Positions 19,433-27,998 of a DNA stretch of 64,000 nt are shown here, in pieces (within the stretch, counting starts at the first letter, position 1; each line of letters starts with the position of its first letter). Made by a program: the position numbers and the translations under genes. The stretch covers positions 1 to 64,000 of the forward strand of contig DASYNF010000195.1 in the NCBI GenBank assembly GCA_036008685.1, read 5' to 3'. Under the pieces are notes generated by a model, which saw only the letters and a list, made by a program, of their open reading frames with translations, made no database searches and was not told the DNA's origin. The stretch is from Actinomadura_C sp036008685 (GTDB taxonomy: Bacteria; Actinomycetota; Actinomycetes; Streptosporangiales; Streptosporangiaceae).

Positions 19433-19957
19433 TCAGGATCGGAGCAGGCTCAGCAGCCGTTCGCGCAGCCCCGTGAGCCGTTCGGCGTCGAAGACCTCGG
19501 GGTCGTGGGCGACGACCTCCCACAGGCCCTCGGCGGCCAGCCGTACGACCGTCGCGCCGACGGGGTCGGCGTCCTCGCCGGGGTCCCGTCCATGCCATCG
19601 GGTCATGGCCTCGCGCAGCGGGGCCGTCACCTCGGGCTCGGCGGCGGCCATGATGCCGGCCCACCGGCGCCGGGTCGTCGCCGCCTCGCTCCCCCTGAGG
19701 ATCGCGAACGTCGCCTCGACGAAGGCCCGGCTGTAGGACCCGGGATCGCCGTCGTCATAGGAGGCCACGCGCGCGTCGAACTCCTCGATGACCCGAGCTA
19801 CCAGTCCCTTGAGCAAGGCTTCCTTGTTCGGGAAGTGGTAGAGGAGCCCGCCCTTGCTGACGCCCGCACGCTCGGCCACGGCCGCCAGTGTCAGGGCCTG
19901 CGCGCCGTTGTGGCACAGGACCTGTTCCGCGGCGTCGAGGATGGCTTCGCGTTTCAC
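19433..19957 (-). CDS. TetR family transcriptional regulator
   Basis: A 174-residue repressor. The N-terminal helix-turn-helix is clear: REAILDAAEQVLCHNGAQALTLAAVAERAGVSKGGLLYHFPNKEALL. The ligand domain is short (about 120 residues) and of the common MFS-linked TetR type (C-terminal TetR_C-like, with GLWEVVAHDPEVFDAERL). The start is GTG at 19957. A perfect 12-bp-arm palindrome 8-33 bp upstream is the probable autoregulatory operator. It heads a likely tetR-MFS transcription unit and is divergent from the cysteine desulfurase. Confidence 0.9.
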   Translation of the reverse strand: MKREAILDAAEQVLCHNGAQALTLAAVAERAGVSKGGLLYHFPNKEALLKGLVARVIEEFDARVASYDDGDPGSYSRAFVEATFAILRGSEAATTRRRWAGIMAAAEPEVTAPLREAMTRWHGRDPGEDADPVGATVVRLAAEGLWEVVAHDPEVFDAERLTGLRERLLSLLRS

Positions 19958-19964
19958 GTGAGCT

Positions 19965-19990
19965 GACTGTACCGTCTGGACGGTACAGTC
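19965..19990. promoter_or_regulatory. TetR operator palindrome
   Basis: GACTGTACCGTC, a 2-nt spacer, then GACGGTACAGTC: perfect 12-bp arms immediately upstream of the tetR GTG and about 70 bp upstream of the cysteine desulfurase ATG. Position and symmetry fit an operator for the adjacent regulator; it may also affect the divergent gene. Confidence 0.75.
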
Positions 19991-20057
19991 GCCAACGCAC
20001 CCCCGGACCGGGTCCGGCGGCGGTCCGGTAGGTCCGCGCGGCTAGGCTGAAGCCGCC

Positions 20058-21215
20058 ATGGTGACCTATCTCGACCACGCCGCGACCACCCCGATGGTCG
20101 CAGAGTCCCTCGCCGCCATGACCGCGCAACTCGGCCTGGTCGGCAACCCCTCATCGCTCCACGGGCTCGGCCGCCGGGCCCGGCGGGTCGTGGAGGAGTC
20201 CCGCGAGATCATCGCCGAGGCGTTCAACGCCCGCCCGAGTGAGGTGATCTTCACCGGTGGCGGGACCGAGGCGGACAACCTCGCCGTCAAGGGCCTCTTC
20301 TGGGCACGCCGTGCCGCCGACCCGCGCCGGACCCGTGTGCTGGCGAGTGCCATCGAGCACCACGCCGTCCTCGACGCCGTTCAATGGCTGGCCGACCACG
20401 AGGGGGCCAAGGTGGACTGGATTCCCGTGGACTCCCACGGCCGCGTGGATCCCGGCACGCTCCGGGACCTGATCGGCGATGACGTCGCCCTGGTCACCGT
20501 GATGTGGGCCAACAACGAGGTGGGGACGGTGCAGCCGGTCGAGGAACTGGCGGCCATCGCCAGGGAGCATGGTGTCCCCTTCCACAGCGACGCGGTTCAG
20601 GCGGCCGGTCAGCTGCCGGTCGACTTCGCCGGCAGTGGTGCCGACGCGCTCACGATCAGTGGGCACAAGATCGGTGGGCCTCTGGGCGTGGGCGCGCTGA
20701 TGCTCGCCAAGGGCGTGGACCCCACGCCGGTCCTGCACGGCGGCGGTCAGGAGCGGGAGGTACGGTCCGGCACTCTGGACACCCCGGCGATCGCAGGTCT
20801 CGCGGCGGCCGTGCAGGTCAGCGTCGCGGCCCGGGCCGGGCACGTCGCGAAACTGACGGAGCTGCGCGACCGGCTGATCCGCGGCGTGCTCACCGCGGTG
20901 CCGGACGCCGTCCTCAATGGTGATCCTCGGCGGCGTCTGCCCGGCAACGCGCACTTCTCCTTCCCCGGCTGCGAGGGAGACGCGCTCCTCATGCTCCTCG
21001 ACGCGCGGGGCGTCGCCTGCTCCACCGGTTCGGCCTGCTCGGCCGGGGTGTCGCAGCCGAGCCACGTGCTCCTGGCGATGGGAGCCGACGCCGCCCGGGC
21101 CCGCGGGTCACTCCGGTTCACCCTGGGACACACCTCGGCCGTGACCGACGTCGACGCGCTCACCGAGGTCATCGGCCCGGTGGTCGAGCGGGCCCGGCGG
21201 GCCGGGCTGACCTGA
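20058..21215 (+). CDS. Cysteine desulfurase (IscS/NifS family)
   Basis: PLP enzyme that removes sulfur from cysteine as a persulfide for Fe-S clusters or tRNA thiolation. 385 residues; MVTYLDHAATTPMV start, AIEHHAVLD (PLP-stacking His), PLP lysine K204 in TISGHKIGG, and the catalytic loop GVACSTGSACSAG with C327 as the expected persulfide cysteine. The sequence lacks the SufS-type insertions, so it belongs to the IscS-like class I group. In actinobacteria this gene is regularly close to mnmA (here 23300), which suggests that it supplies sulfur for tRNA 2-thiouridine. Confidence 0.95.
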   Translation: MVTYLDHAATTPMVAESLAAMTAQLGLVGNPSSLHGLGRRARRVVEESREIIAEAFNARPSEVIFTGGGTEADNLAVKGLFWARRAADPRRTRVLASAIEHHAVLDAVQWLADHEGAKVDWIPVDSHGRVDPGTLRDLIGDDVALVTVMWANNEVGTVQPVEELAAIAREHGVPFHSDAVQAAGQLPVDFAGSGADALTISGHKIGGPLGVGALMLAKGVDPTPVLHGGGQEREVRSGTLDTPAIAGLAAAVQVSVAARAGHVAKLTELRDRLIRGVLTAVPDAVLNGDPRRRLPGNAHFSFPGCEGDALLMLLDARGVACSTGSACSAGVSQPSHVLLAMGADAARARGSLRFTLGHTSAVTDVDALTEVIGPVVERARRAGLT

Positions 21216-21228
21216 CCGCCACGGGTGC

Positions 21229-21254
21229 CCGGACGCCGGCCGGACGGCGTCCGG
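21229..21254 (+). terminator. Hairpin terminator after cysteine desulfurase
   Basis: 10-bp perfect stem (21229-21238 and 21245-21254, CCGGACGCCG) with a 6-nt loop followed by TTT, 14 nt after the stop. Confidence 0.6.
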
Positions 21255-21304
21255 TTTGATCGTCTTTGTGCTGGGGAAGGCCTCTCCGGCACAAGGAGGA
21301 TTCA

Positions 21305-22135
21305 ATGACCGTTGGCCAGCAGGTCAAGACGACCGGACGAAGAGCGTCGTCCGGGCACGCAATGCAGTTCCTCGCCCGCGCCGGACTCACCGCGCTGGGC
21401 GTCATCTACATCCTGGTCGGCTCGCTGGCCGTCGAGGTCGCCTTCGGTGACACCGACAAGAACGCCGATCGCCAGGGCGCCCTGCGGGCCGTGGGGGAGA
21501 CGCCGGGGGGGACGATCATCCTCTGGCTCCTCGTGCTCGGGTTCTTCGGGCTGGCCCTGTGGCGCTTCGCCGAGGCGGCCCTGGGTGCGACGGGGCCGGA
21601 CGGGCAGAAAGCCACGAAGAGGCTCTCCAGCCTCGGCGCGGCGGTGGTCTACACAGGTGCCTTCATCAGCATCGCCTCCTTCGTCCTGGGTCAGGGGGGC
21701 GCCTCCGGCGACAAGCAGTCCAAGAACTTCACCGCCGAGGCCATGAGCGCGCCGGGAGGCCGCTGGCTCGTGCTCGCCGTCGGCCTGGGCCTCATCGGTT
21801 ACGGCGTCGCATGCGTCGTCAACGCGGTGCGGCGCACGTTCCTGAAAAGACTCAAGCGCGGGGAGATGACGCCGGCTGGGCGCAAGGTGGTCGAAAAGCT
21901 CGGCATCATCGGATGCAGCGCCCGTGGCGTGGTCTTCGGCAGCGCGGGGGTCTTCCTCGCCGACGCCGCGATCCGTTTCGACCCCGACAGGGCCAAGGGG
22001 CTCGACGGGACCCTGCGGGAGTTCGCCAAGACCCCGGCCGGCCCCTGGCTGCTGGTCGTCATCGCGCTGGGGCTCGTGACCTACGCGGTCTATTGCTTCT
22101 GCGAGGCCAGGTGGCGCCGGGTGGACCCGGGCTAG
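21305..22135 (+). CDS. DUF1206 family membrane protein
   Basis: A 276-residue integral membrane protein with about six hydrophobic helices arranged as three repeated pairs: FLARAGLTALGVIYILVGSL with LWLLVLGFFGLALWRFAEA, then LGAAVVYTGAFISIASFVL with LVLAVGLGLIGYGVACVV, then a third pair ending LVVIALGLVTYAVYCFCEA. That three-fold repeat and the RxGhxARGxVF-like motif (IGCSARGVVFGSAG) match DUF1206. Function unknown. CAAGGAGG gives a strong ribosome site. Its TAG stop overlaps the stop of the convergent gene within CTAG (22132-22135). Confidence 0.85.
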   Translation: MTVGQQVKTTGRRASSGHAMQFLARAGLTALGVIYILVGSLAVEVAFGDTDKNADRQGALRAVGETPGGTIILWLLVLGFFGLALWRFAEAALGATGPDGQKATKRLSSLGAAVVYTGAFISIASFVLGQGGASGDKQSKNFTAEAMSAPGGRWLVLAVGLGLIGYGVACVVNAVRRTFLKRLKRGEMTPAGRKVVEKLGIIGCSARGVVFGSAGVFLADAAIRFDPDRAKGLDGTLREFAKTPAGPWLLVVIALGLVTYAVYCFCEARWRRVDPG

Positions 22136-23160
22136 GGCTGGTAGGGCGCCAGAGCACGCCAGCCGGGGTCCGGGGTCGAGGCCACCTTGGCACGTCCTTC
22201 GGTCCAGCCCGCGGCCAACTGGTCGAGGTCGGCCAGGACCGCGGATTCCGGGTCGGCGTACAGGTGGAAGACCCGCAGTCCGTCGCCGGTCTCGTGCACG
22301 GCCAGCACGGCCCGGTCGCCGAAGGCGGTGAGCCGCTTCTCGAACTCCCGCAGCGCCGAGGCGGACGGCTCGACCGGCAGGCGATCGGGGTTGCTGTGGG
22401 CATAGGGGATCGAGACGGCCACGTGCAGGTCGCACACCGGGTGGTCCTGCCGGTGCAGCGGAAAGCGGATCCCGAGCCGGGCCGGATGGCCACGGGGCGT
22501 GCGGCCCTCGCCGGTCAGCCAGTTCGGCTCCAGGTAGGGCTCGGCGATCTGCTCGATCACCGCCGACAGCATCGCGGGCGGCAGCGAGTCGACCAGCGGA
22601 TCCGTGGTGATCTTGACGTCCCCGACCCAGCGGGCCACGTCGTCCTCGCCGAGGGCCCAGTCCAGGATGTGCAACGCCACCTGGAGTTGCGTCTCCTGCG
22701 GCAGGAACAGGAAGTCGGGGTGATAGGCCGTGAGGTGCACGCGGGCGCGGCTCTCGTCCGCGCGCATGCCGAGCCGCACATATCCGAGATCGAGCTCGTG
22801 GTCGGCCAGCGTGAGTTTCTGGCGGAGCATTTCCGGATCGGCCTGCCGCGCCGGGTGGTAGGCCCATCCGTCGTCCCGCGGAGCGGCCCGCCGCCAGCGC
22901 TCCGCGAGCCCCCTGAGCTCGGCCACGCCACCGCCGGTGACGGTCAGCACCGGCGTGTCCTCCTCTTCGCCGATCTCCCACTGGAGACCAGAATGGATCT
23001 TGTGGACGCGCCGGGCGAGCTCTTCGACGGTCTCCGTCGACAGGCCGTCGGACAGGGTGGCCTCGATGGACGGGCGGGTCTGCCCCCACCAGGCCCAGAA
23101 CTCGGCGATGGCCGGGGCCGAAGGGGAGGACACATCGCGAGGGCGGCGGAAGATTCCCAT
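22132..23160 (-). CDS. Conserved hypothetical protein (DUF695-like)
   Basis: A 342-residue soluble protein beginning MGIFRRPRDVSSPSAPAIAEF followed by WAWWGQTRPSIEATL. It is rich in Trp, Asp and Glu, with LDWALGEDDVARWVGDVKIT in the middle and LHVAVSIPYAH and VFHLYADPESAVLADLDQLA near the end. The pattern is familiar from actinobacterial proteins labelled DUF695, but I cannot confirm the family. No signal peptide or membrane segment. The open frame reaches 23421; the ATG at 23160 is chosen because the family-like MGIFRR start lies there. Convergent and stop-overlapping with the DUF1206 gene. Confidence 0.7.
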   Translation of the reverse strand: MGIFRRPRDVSSPSAPAIAEFWAWWGQTRPSIEATLSDGLSTETVEELARRVHKIHSGLQWEIGEEEDTPVLTVTGGGVAELRGLAERWRRAAPRDDGWAYHPARQADPEMLRQKLTLADHELDLGYVRLGMRADESRARVHLTAYHPDFLFLPQETQLQVALHILDWALGEDDVARWVGDVKITTDPLVDSLPPAMLSAVIEQIAEPYLEPNWLTGEGRTPRGHPARLGIRFPLHRQDHPVCDLHVAVSIPYAHSNPDRLPVEPSASALREFEKRLTAFGDRAVLAVHETGDGLRVFHLYADPESAVLADLDQLAAGWTEGRAKVASTPDPGWRALAPYQP

Positions 23161-23299
23161 ATGGCACCCAATCGTAGTCCTCCGGGTCCGCGACCCGCGG
23201 GCGACACGACAGGTGCGGAGATCCGCTCCGGGATGTGGACCCGCGTCGTACGGCGGCGCCGACCACGCGTCCGCCCGGTGCGCGTACCCTCGTAGCGTT

Positions 23300-24385
23300 A
23301 TGACTTTGCGAGTACTTGCCGCCATGTCGGGGGGCGTCGACTCCGCCGTGGCCGCGGCCCGGGCCGCCGAGGCCGGCCACGACGTCACAGGGGTCCACAT
23401 GGCCCTGTCCAGTAACCCCAAGTCCTATCGCACCGGGGCCCGGGGCTGCTGCACGCTCGAGGACTCCCGGGACGCCCGGCGGGCCGCGGATGTGATCGGG
23501 ATCCCCTTCTACGTGTGGGACCTCGCCGAGCGGTTCGACCGCGACGTCGTACAGGACTTCGTGCGAGAATACGCGGCCGGCCGTACGCCCAACCCGTGCC
23601 TGCGCTGCAACGAGAAGATCAAGTTCGCCGCCCTGCTGGACAAGGCCCTGGCACTCGGCTTCGACGCCGTGTGCACCGGCCATTACGCCAGACTCGAGGA
23701 CGGCGTCCTGCGGCGCGGGGTCGACGAGGGCAAGGACCAGTCCTACGTTCTGGCGGTGTGCAGCCGCGAGCAGCTCGCCCATGCGATGTTCCCGCTGGGG
23801 GACACCACCAAGGCCGAGATCCGGCTCGAGGCGGAGCGGCGGGGGCTGCAGGTCGCCGACAAGCCGGACAGCCACGACGTCTGCTTCATCGCCGATGGCG
23901 ACACGCGGGGGTTCCTCGCCGGCCGCCTCGGAACGGCACCGGGCCCGATCGTCGATCCCTCCGGTGAGATCGTGGGGGAGCACGAGGGCGCCTACGCCTA
24001 CACCGTCGGTCAGCGCAAGGGCCTGCGCATCGGTCATCCGGCCCCGGACGGCAAGCCCCGCTATGTGCTGGACGTCTCCCCGGTGACCAACACCGTCACC
24101 GTGGGGCCCCGCGAGGCCCTGGACGTTCATGAGATCACCGGTGAGCGGCCGCTCTGGCTGACCGAACCGCTCTCCGGGCCCCGTGACTGCGAGGTCCAGC
24201 TGCGGGCTCATGGCGAGGTGTTCGGCTGCACGGTCCTCGTCGAGGGGGACGGGGGAGACACGGTCCGGATCCGGCTCCGGGAGCCGGCGAAGGGCGTGGC
24301 CAAGGGGCAGGCCGCCGTGCTCTACGACGGCGACGTCGTGCTGGGCTCGGCCACCATCGCCGCCACCGACAGTGTTTTCGCCTGA
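23300..24385 (+). CDS. mnmA: tRNA 2-thiouridine(34) synthase MnmA
   Basis: ATP-dependent thiouridylase that makes s2U34 in tRNA Lys/Glu/Gln. 361 residues: PP-loop SGGVDSAVAA (about 10-19), thiol-acceptor C100 in TPNPCLRCNEKIKF, and the partner cysteine C195 in SHDVCFIADGD. YTVGQRKGLRIGHPAP and a C-terminal beta-barrel (DCEVQLRAHGEVFGCTV) complete the family layout. It depends on persulfide from a cysteine desulfurase, consistent with the desulfurase gene 2 kb upstream. The ATG at 23300 matches the usual N-terminus MTLRVLAAMSGGVDS. The 139-bp gap to the divergent DUF695-like gene should contain its promoter. Confidence 0.96.
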   Translation: MTLRVLAAMSGGVDSAVAAARAAEAGHDVTGVHMALSSNPKSYRTGARGCCTLEDSRDARRAADVIGIPFYVWDLAERFDRDVVQDFVREYAAGRTPNPCLRCNEKIKFAALLDKALALGFDAVCTGHYARLEDGVLRRGVDEGKDQSYVLAVCSREQLAHAMFPLGDTTKAEIRLEAERRGLQVADKPDSHDVCFIADGDTRGFLAGRLGTAPGPIVDPSGEIVGEHEGAYAYTVGQRKGLRIGHPAPDGKPRYVLDVSPVTNTVTVGPREALDVHEITGERPLWLTEPLSGPRDCEVQLRAHGEVFGCTVLVEGDGGDTVRIRLREPAKGVAKGQAAVLYDGDVVLGSATIAATDSVFA

Positions 24386-24450
24386 TCCTTCAGACCGCGG
24401 GGAGCCTGGCGGCGCCGTGATCGCACGGTGGCCTGGCTAGGCTTCCGGAT

Positions 24451-25506
24451 GTGTCAGAACCTGTGAGCTTCCCGTGGCCGGCCGCGAGCGCGACCGGGAT
24501 CGGATCCTTCCCCGGCGAGGATCCGGCCGAGGCCCTGAGGGTCGTGCTCGGCGAGCTGCCGGCGCTGCCCCACCTGCCGGAGCTGCCGGCCCGTGGTCCT
24601 GGCGCGGACCTGACCGGTCGTACGGCCGCCCTCCTGGTGGAGCTGCCGGTGGCGCTGCAGCCCTCCGGCTGGAGATTCGCCGACCGGCCGGGCCGGGACC
24701 TGAGCAGGGCCCGCGACCATCTGGCCCGTGACCTCGACGCCCTCGAGGAACAGGCGTCGGAGTACGAAGGTCCCTTCAAGATCCAGGTGGCGGGGCCGTG
24801 GACGCTCGCGGCCTCGATCGAGCTCAAGCACGGCGATCGCGCGCTCAAGGACCCCGGCGCGGTGCGGGACCTGGTCACTTCGCTCGCCGAGGGTGTGTCG
24901 TCGCATGTGGCCGAGGTCCGCCGGAGGGTGCCGGGGGCGGAGATCCTGCTGCAGCTGGACGAGCCCGCCCTCCCCGCGGTGCTGGCCGGCGCGATCCCGA
25001 CCGCGAGCGGCTTCTCCCGGCTCCGGGCCGTCGAGGCCCCGGTCGCGGAGGACACGCTGGCGCGGGTCATGGCCGCCGGAAACGCCTATCCGATCGTGCA
25101 CTGCTGCGCCGCCGGGGTGCCGTACGGCCTGCTGCGGGCCGCCGGGGCCAAGGCGATCTCAGTGGACGCCCGCCTGATCCCGCAAAGCGCCGACGAGGCC
25201 ATCGGCGAGGCGGTGGAGGCCGGCATCGGCCTGTTCCTGGGCGTGGTCCCGGGCACGGACGCCCGGCCTCCGGGTGCCGCCGAGCCCGGGCGCCCGGGGC
25301 GGGAGCCGGTGAGCCCGGTGCTGGAACTGGTGCGCCCGGTGCGGGAGCTGTGGCGCCGCCTGGGCTTTCCGCCCGGCCTGCTGGCCGAGCAGGTCGTGGT
25401 GACGCCCTCCTGCGGGCTCGCCGGGGCATCGCCCGGTTATGCCCGCGCCGCGCTCGCCCGGTGCCGCGAGGCCGCGCAGGTCCTCCGCGACCAGCCCCTG
25501 GACTGA
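24451..25506 (+). CDS. MetE-like (cobalamin-independent methionine synthase) family protein
   Basis: A 351-residue TIM-barrel protein of the UROD/MetE superfamily, corresponding to the C-terminal catalytic half only. Zinc-ligand-type motifs are present: VHCCAAGVPYG and VVTPSCGLAGASPGYARAAL. LQLDEPALPAVLAG is the conserved substrate-side strand. Full MetE is over 700 residues, so this is one of the short actinobacterial paralogues whose methyl donor is not established. A Pro/Gly/Glu-rich insert (about 270-295) is unusual. The start is GTG at 24451. It sits between mnmA and ligA, a common actinobacterial order. Confidence 0.85.
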   Translation: MSEPVSFPWPAASATGIGSFPGEDPAEALRVVLGELPALPHLPELPARGPGADLTGRTAALLVELPVALQPSGWRFADRPGRDLSRARDHLARDLDALEEQASEYEGPFKIQVAGPWTLAASIELKHGDRALKDPGAVRDLVTSLAEGVSSHVAEVRRRVPGAEILLQLDEPALPAVLAGAIPTASGFSRLRAVEAPVAEDTLARVMAAGNAYPIVHCCAAGVPYGLLRAAGAKAISVDARLIPQSADEAIGEAVEAGIGLFLGVVPGTDARPPGAAEPGRPGREPVSPVLELVRPVRELWRRLGFPPGLLAEQVVVTPSCGLAGASPGYARAALARCREAAQVLRDQPLD

Positions 25507-25597
25507 CCCCTCCCAGCCGTGATCTCGCAGTTCTCCGCGCCGCCGGGCGATGGCACGGCGCGGGCGAAGTGTCACTGGCACGGTGGAGACTGGGCCT

Positions 25598-27766
25598 ATG
25601 AGTTCGAGTGAGGGCGCACCCGCGGAGCAGGCCCGGCGGCACACCGAGCTCTGCCAGGACATCGACGACGCCAACTACCGCTACTACGTACTCGACGACC
25701 CCACGCTGAGCGACGCCGAGTACGACCGGCTGATGCGCGAGATCAGGGCCATCGAGGAGGAGCGTCCAGAGCTCGTCACTCCCGACTCGCCGACACAGAA
25801 GGTCGGCGCTCCGATCACGACGGACTTCGAGACGGTGCCCCACCTCGAGCGCATGCTGAGCCTCGACAACGCGATGAACGTCGACGAGCTGGCCGCCTGG
25901 GGGGACCGGGTCGAAAAGGAGGTCGGCGCGGACGCCCGCTACCTGTGCGAGCTGAAGATCGACGGTCTCGCCGTGGCCCTGTTGTACGAGCACGGACGGC
26001 TGGTACGCGGTGCCACCCGCGGGGACGGCCGTATGGGCGAGGACATCACCAACAACATCCGGACGATCGCCGCCGTTCCCACCAGGCTCACCGGCGAGGA
26101 CGTCCCGGAGCGCCTGGAGGTCCGGGGCGAGGTCTATCTGCCCGTCAAGAGCTTCGAGGAGCTCAACGAGGCCCTGGTCGAGAGCGGCCGGGAGCCGTTC
26201 GCCAACCCGCGCAACGCGGCGGCGGGCTCCCTGCGGCAAAAGGACCCGCGGGTCACGGCCCGGCGGCCGCTGAGCATGATCGTGCACGGCTATGGCGCCT
26301 GGGAGGGCGGAAGAGAGCCGGAGAGCCAGTCGGAGTCCTATGAGCGGATGGGCGACTTCGGCCTACCGGTCAGCGACCGCTACCGGGTGGTGGACGATCT
26401 CGAGGCCGTCGGCGAATACATCCGGTTCTACGGGCAGCACCGCCATGATCCGGAGTACGAGATCGACGGTGTCGTGGTCAAGGTGGACCAGCGGGTCCTG
26501 CAGCGCAGGCTCGGCTCCACCAGCCGGGCGCCGCGGTGGGCCATCGCCTACAAATATCCGCCGCAGGAGGTCAACACCAAGCTCCTCGACATCAAGGTCG
26601 GCGTGGGCCGCACCGGCCGTGTCACGCCCTACGGCGTCATGGAGCCCGTCGAGGTCGCCGGCTCCACCGTCGCCTACGCCACGCTCCACAACGCCAGGGA
26701 GGTGAAGCGCAAGGGCGTCCTCATCGGTGACATGGTGGTGCTCCGCAAGGCGGGAGACGTGATCCCCGAGATCGTCGCCCCGGTGACGGGGTTGCGGGAC
26801 GGCACCGAGCGGGAGTTCGAGATGCCCACCCACTGCCCGGAGTGCGGCACCGAACTGGCCTACGAGAAGGAGGGCGATGCCGACATCCGCTGTCCCAACG
26901 CCCGGCTGTGCCCGGGCCAGCTGCGGGAGCGGCTCTATTTCGTGGCGAGCCGAAACGCGCTGGACATCGAGGCGCTCGGATATGTGGCGGCGACCGCACT
27001 GACCCAACCGCTCGAGCCCGAGGATCCGCCCGTGCGGAACGAAGGGGACCTGTTCCACCTCACCGTCGACGAGCTGCTGCCCATCAAGAGCATCGTACGA
27101 GAGCAGCGCACCGGGTTGCCCAAGATCGATGAGAAGACCGGTGAGCCCAAGGTCGTGACCTTCTTCGCCAACAAGAAGGGCGAGCCGAAGAAGACGGTGG
27201 AGAAGCTCTTCGAGGAGCTGGAGAAGGCCAAGCGCCAGCCGCTGTGGCGGGTGCTGGTCGCGCTGTCCATCCGCCATGTCGGGCCGCGCGCGGCGCAGGA
27301 CCTGGCCCGTGAGTTCCGCTCGATGGACGCGATCGCGGAGGCCACCGAGGAGGAGCTCGCCGCGGTGGAGGGCGTGGGACCGGCCATCGCCGCGTCGCTG
27401 AAGAGCTGGTTCGCCGTCGACTGGCACCGCGAGATCGTCGAGAAGTGGCGAGAGGCGGGTGTGCGGATGGCGGACGAGGGGGCCGGAGGGCCTCGCCCGC
27501 TCGAGGGCGTCACCGTGGTGATCACGGGTTCGCTGGAGCGTTTCAGCCGGGACACGGCCACGGAGGCCGTGCAGGCTCTCGGCGGCAAGGTCATCGGTTC
27601 CGTGTCGAAGAAAACGGGCTTTGTCGTCGCAGGAGACAATCCCGGCTCCAAATATGACAAAGCCCTCAAACTGGGTGTCTCTATCCTGAATGAGGACGGG
27701 TTCCAAGTGCTCCTCAACGAAGGGCCAGAAGCGGCCAAGGCCGTAACCCCCCCGGTGCCCGAATGA
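25598..27766 (+). CDS. ligA: NAD-dependent DNA ligase LigA
   Basis: Essential replicative ligase. 722 residues with all domains: Ia domain (DDANYRYYVLDDPTLSDAEYD), adenylation domain with K120 in CELKIDGLAV, OB fold, Cys4 zinc finger (CPECGT...RCPNARLC), helix-hairpin-helix region and a C-terminal BRCT domain (LEGVTVVITGSLERFSRDTA). The OB-to-zinc and zinc-to-HhH regions include a longer charged stretch (IDEKTGEPKVVTFFANKKGEPKK) seen in some actinobacterial LigA. The ATG at 25598 is taken although the frame is open from 25550. No ribosome site is strong; the transcript may be shared with the upstream MetE-like gene (91-bp gap). Confidence 0.97.
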   Translation: MSSSEGAPAEQARRHTELCQDIDDANYRYYVLDDPTLSDAEYDRLMREIRAIEEERPELVTPDSPTQKVGAPITTDFETVPHLERMLSLDNAMNVDELAAWGDRVEKEVGADARYLCELKIDGLAVALLYEHGRLVRGATRGDGRMGEDITNNIRTIAAVPTRLTGEDVPERLEVRGEVYLPVKSFEELNEALVESGREPFANPRNAAAGSLRQKDPRVTARRPLSMIVHGYGAWEGGREPESQSESYERMGDFGLPVSDRYRVVDDLEAVGEYIRFYGQHRHDPEYEIDGVVVKVDQRVLQRRLGSTSRAPRWAIAYKYPPQEVNTKLLDIKVGVGRTGRVTPYGVMEPVEVAGSTVAYATLHNAREVKRKGVLIGDMVVLRKAGDVIPEIVAPVTGLRDGTEREFEMPTHCPECGTELAYEKEGDADIRCPNARLCPGQLRERLYFVASRNALDIEALGYVAATALTQPLEPEDPPVRNEGDLFHLTVDELLPIKSIVREQRTGLPKIDEKTGEPKVVTFFANKKGEPKKTVEKLFEELEKAKRQPLWRVLVALSIRHVGPRAAQDLAREFRSMDAIAEATEEELAAVEGVGPAIAASLKSWFAVDWHREIVEKWREAGVRMADEGAGGPRPLEGVTVVITGSLERFSRDTATEAVQALGGKVIGSVSKKTGFVVAGDNPGSKYDKALKLGVSILNEDGFQVLLNEGPEAAKAVTPPVPE

Positions 27767-27998
27767 CATGTGCGTGTTGTTGTGCGTTCGACCGGCGACA
27801 AGTTACCGTGAGGTAGGACTTGATTACGCAGAGATCCCATGACGACTGCAAACAGGACGTAACGGAACGTGCCCAATCGGTTTCGCGAAGTTGACCGAAG
27901 GTCGTAGTCTCCTCCTCATCACCTGAAAATGGACCTCCGGTGCAGTGCTCCACTGCGGAACGCGGGGGCGATCCCCGGAACCTTCCCCGAGGGAAGTG

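Noticed and set aside
21302..24211. 969-residue minus-strand open frame over the DUF1206 and mnmA genes
   Set aside because: It covers well-supported plus-strand genes and is compositionally a shadow. Only the 342-residue minus-strand gene at 22132-23160, in a different frame, is real.
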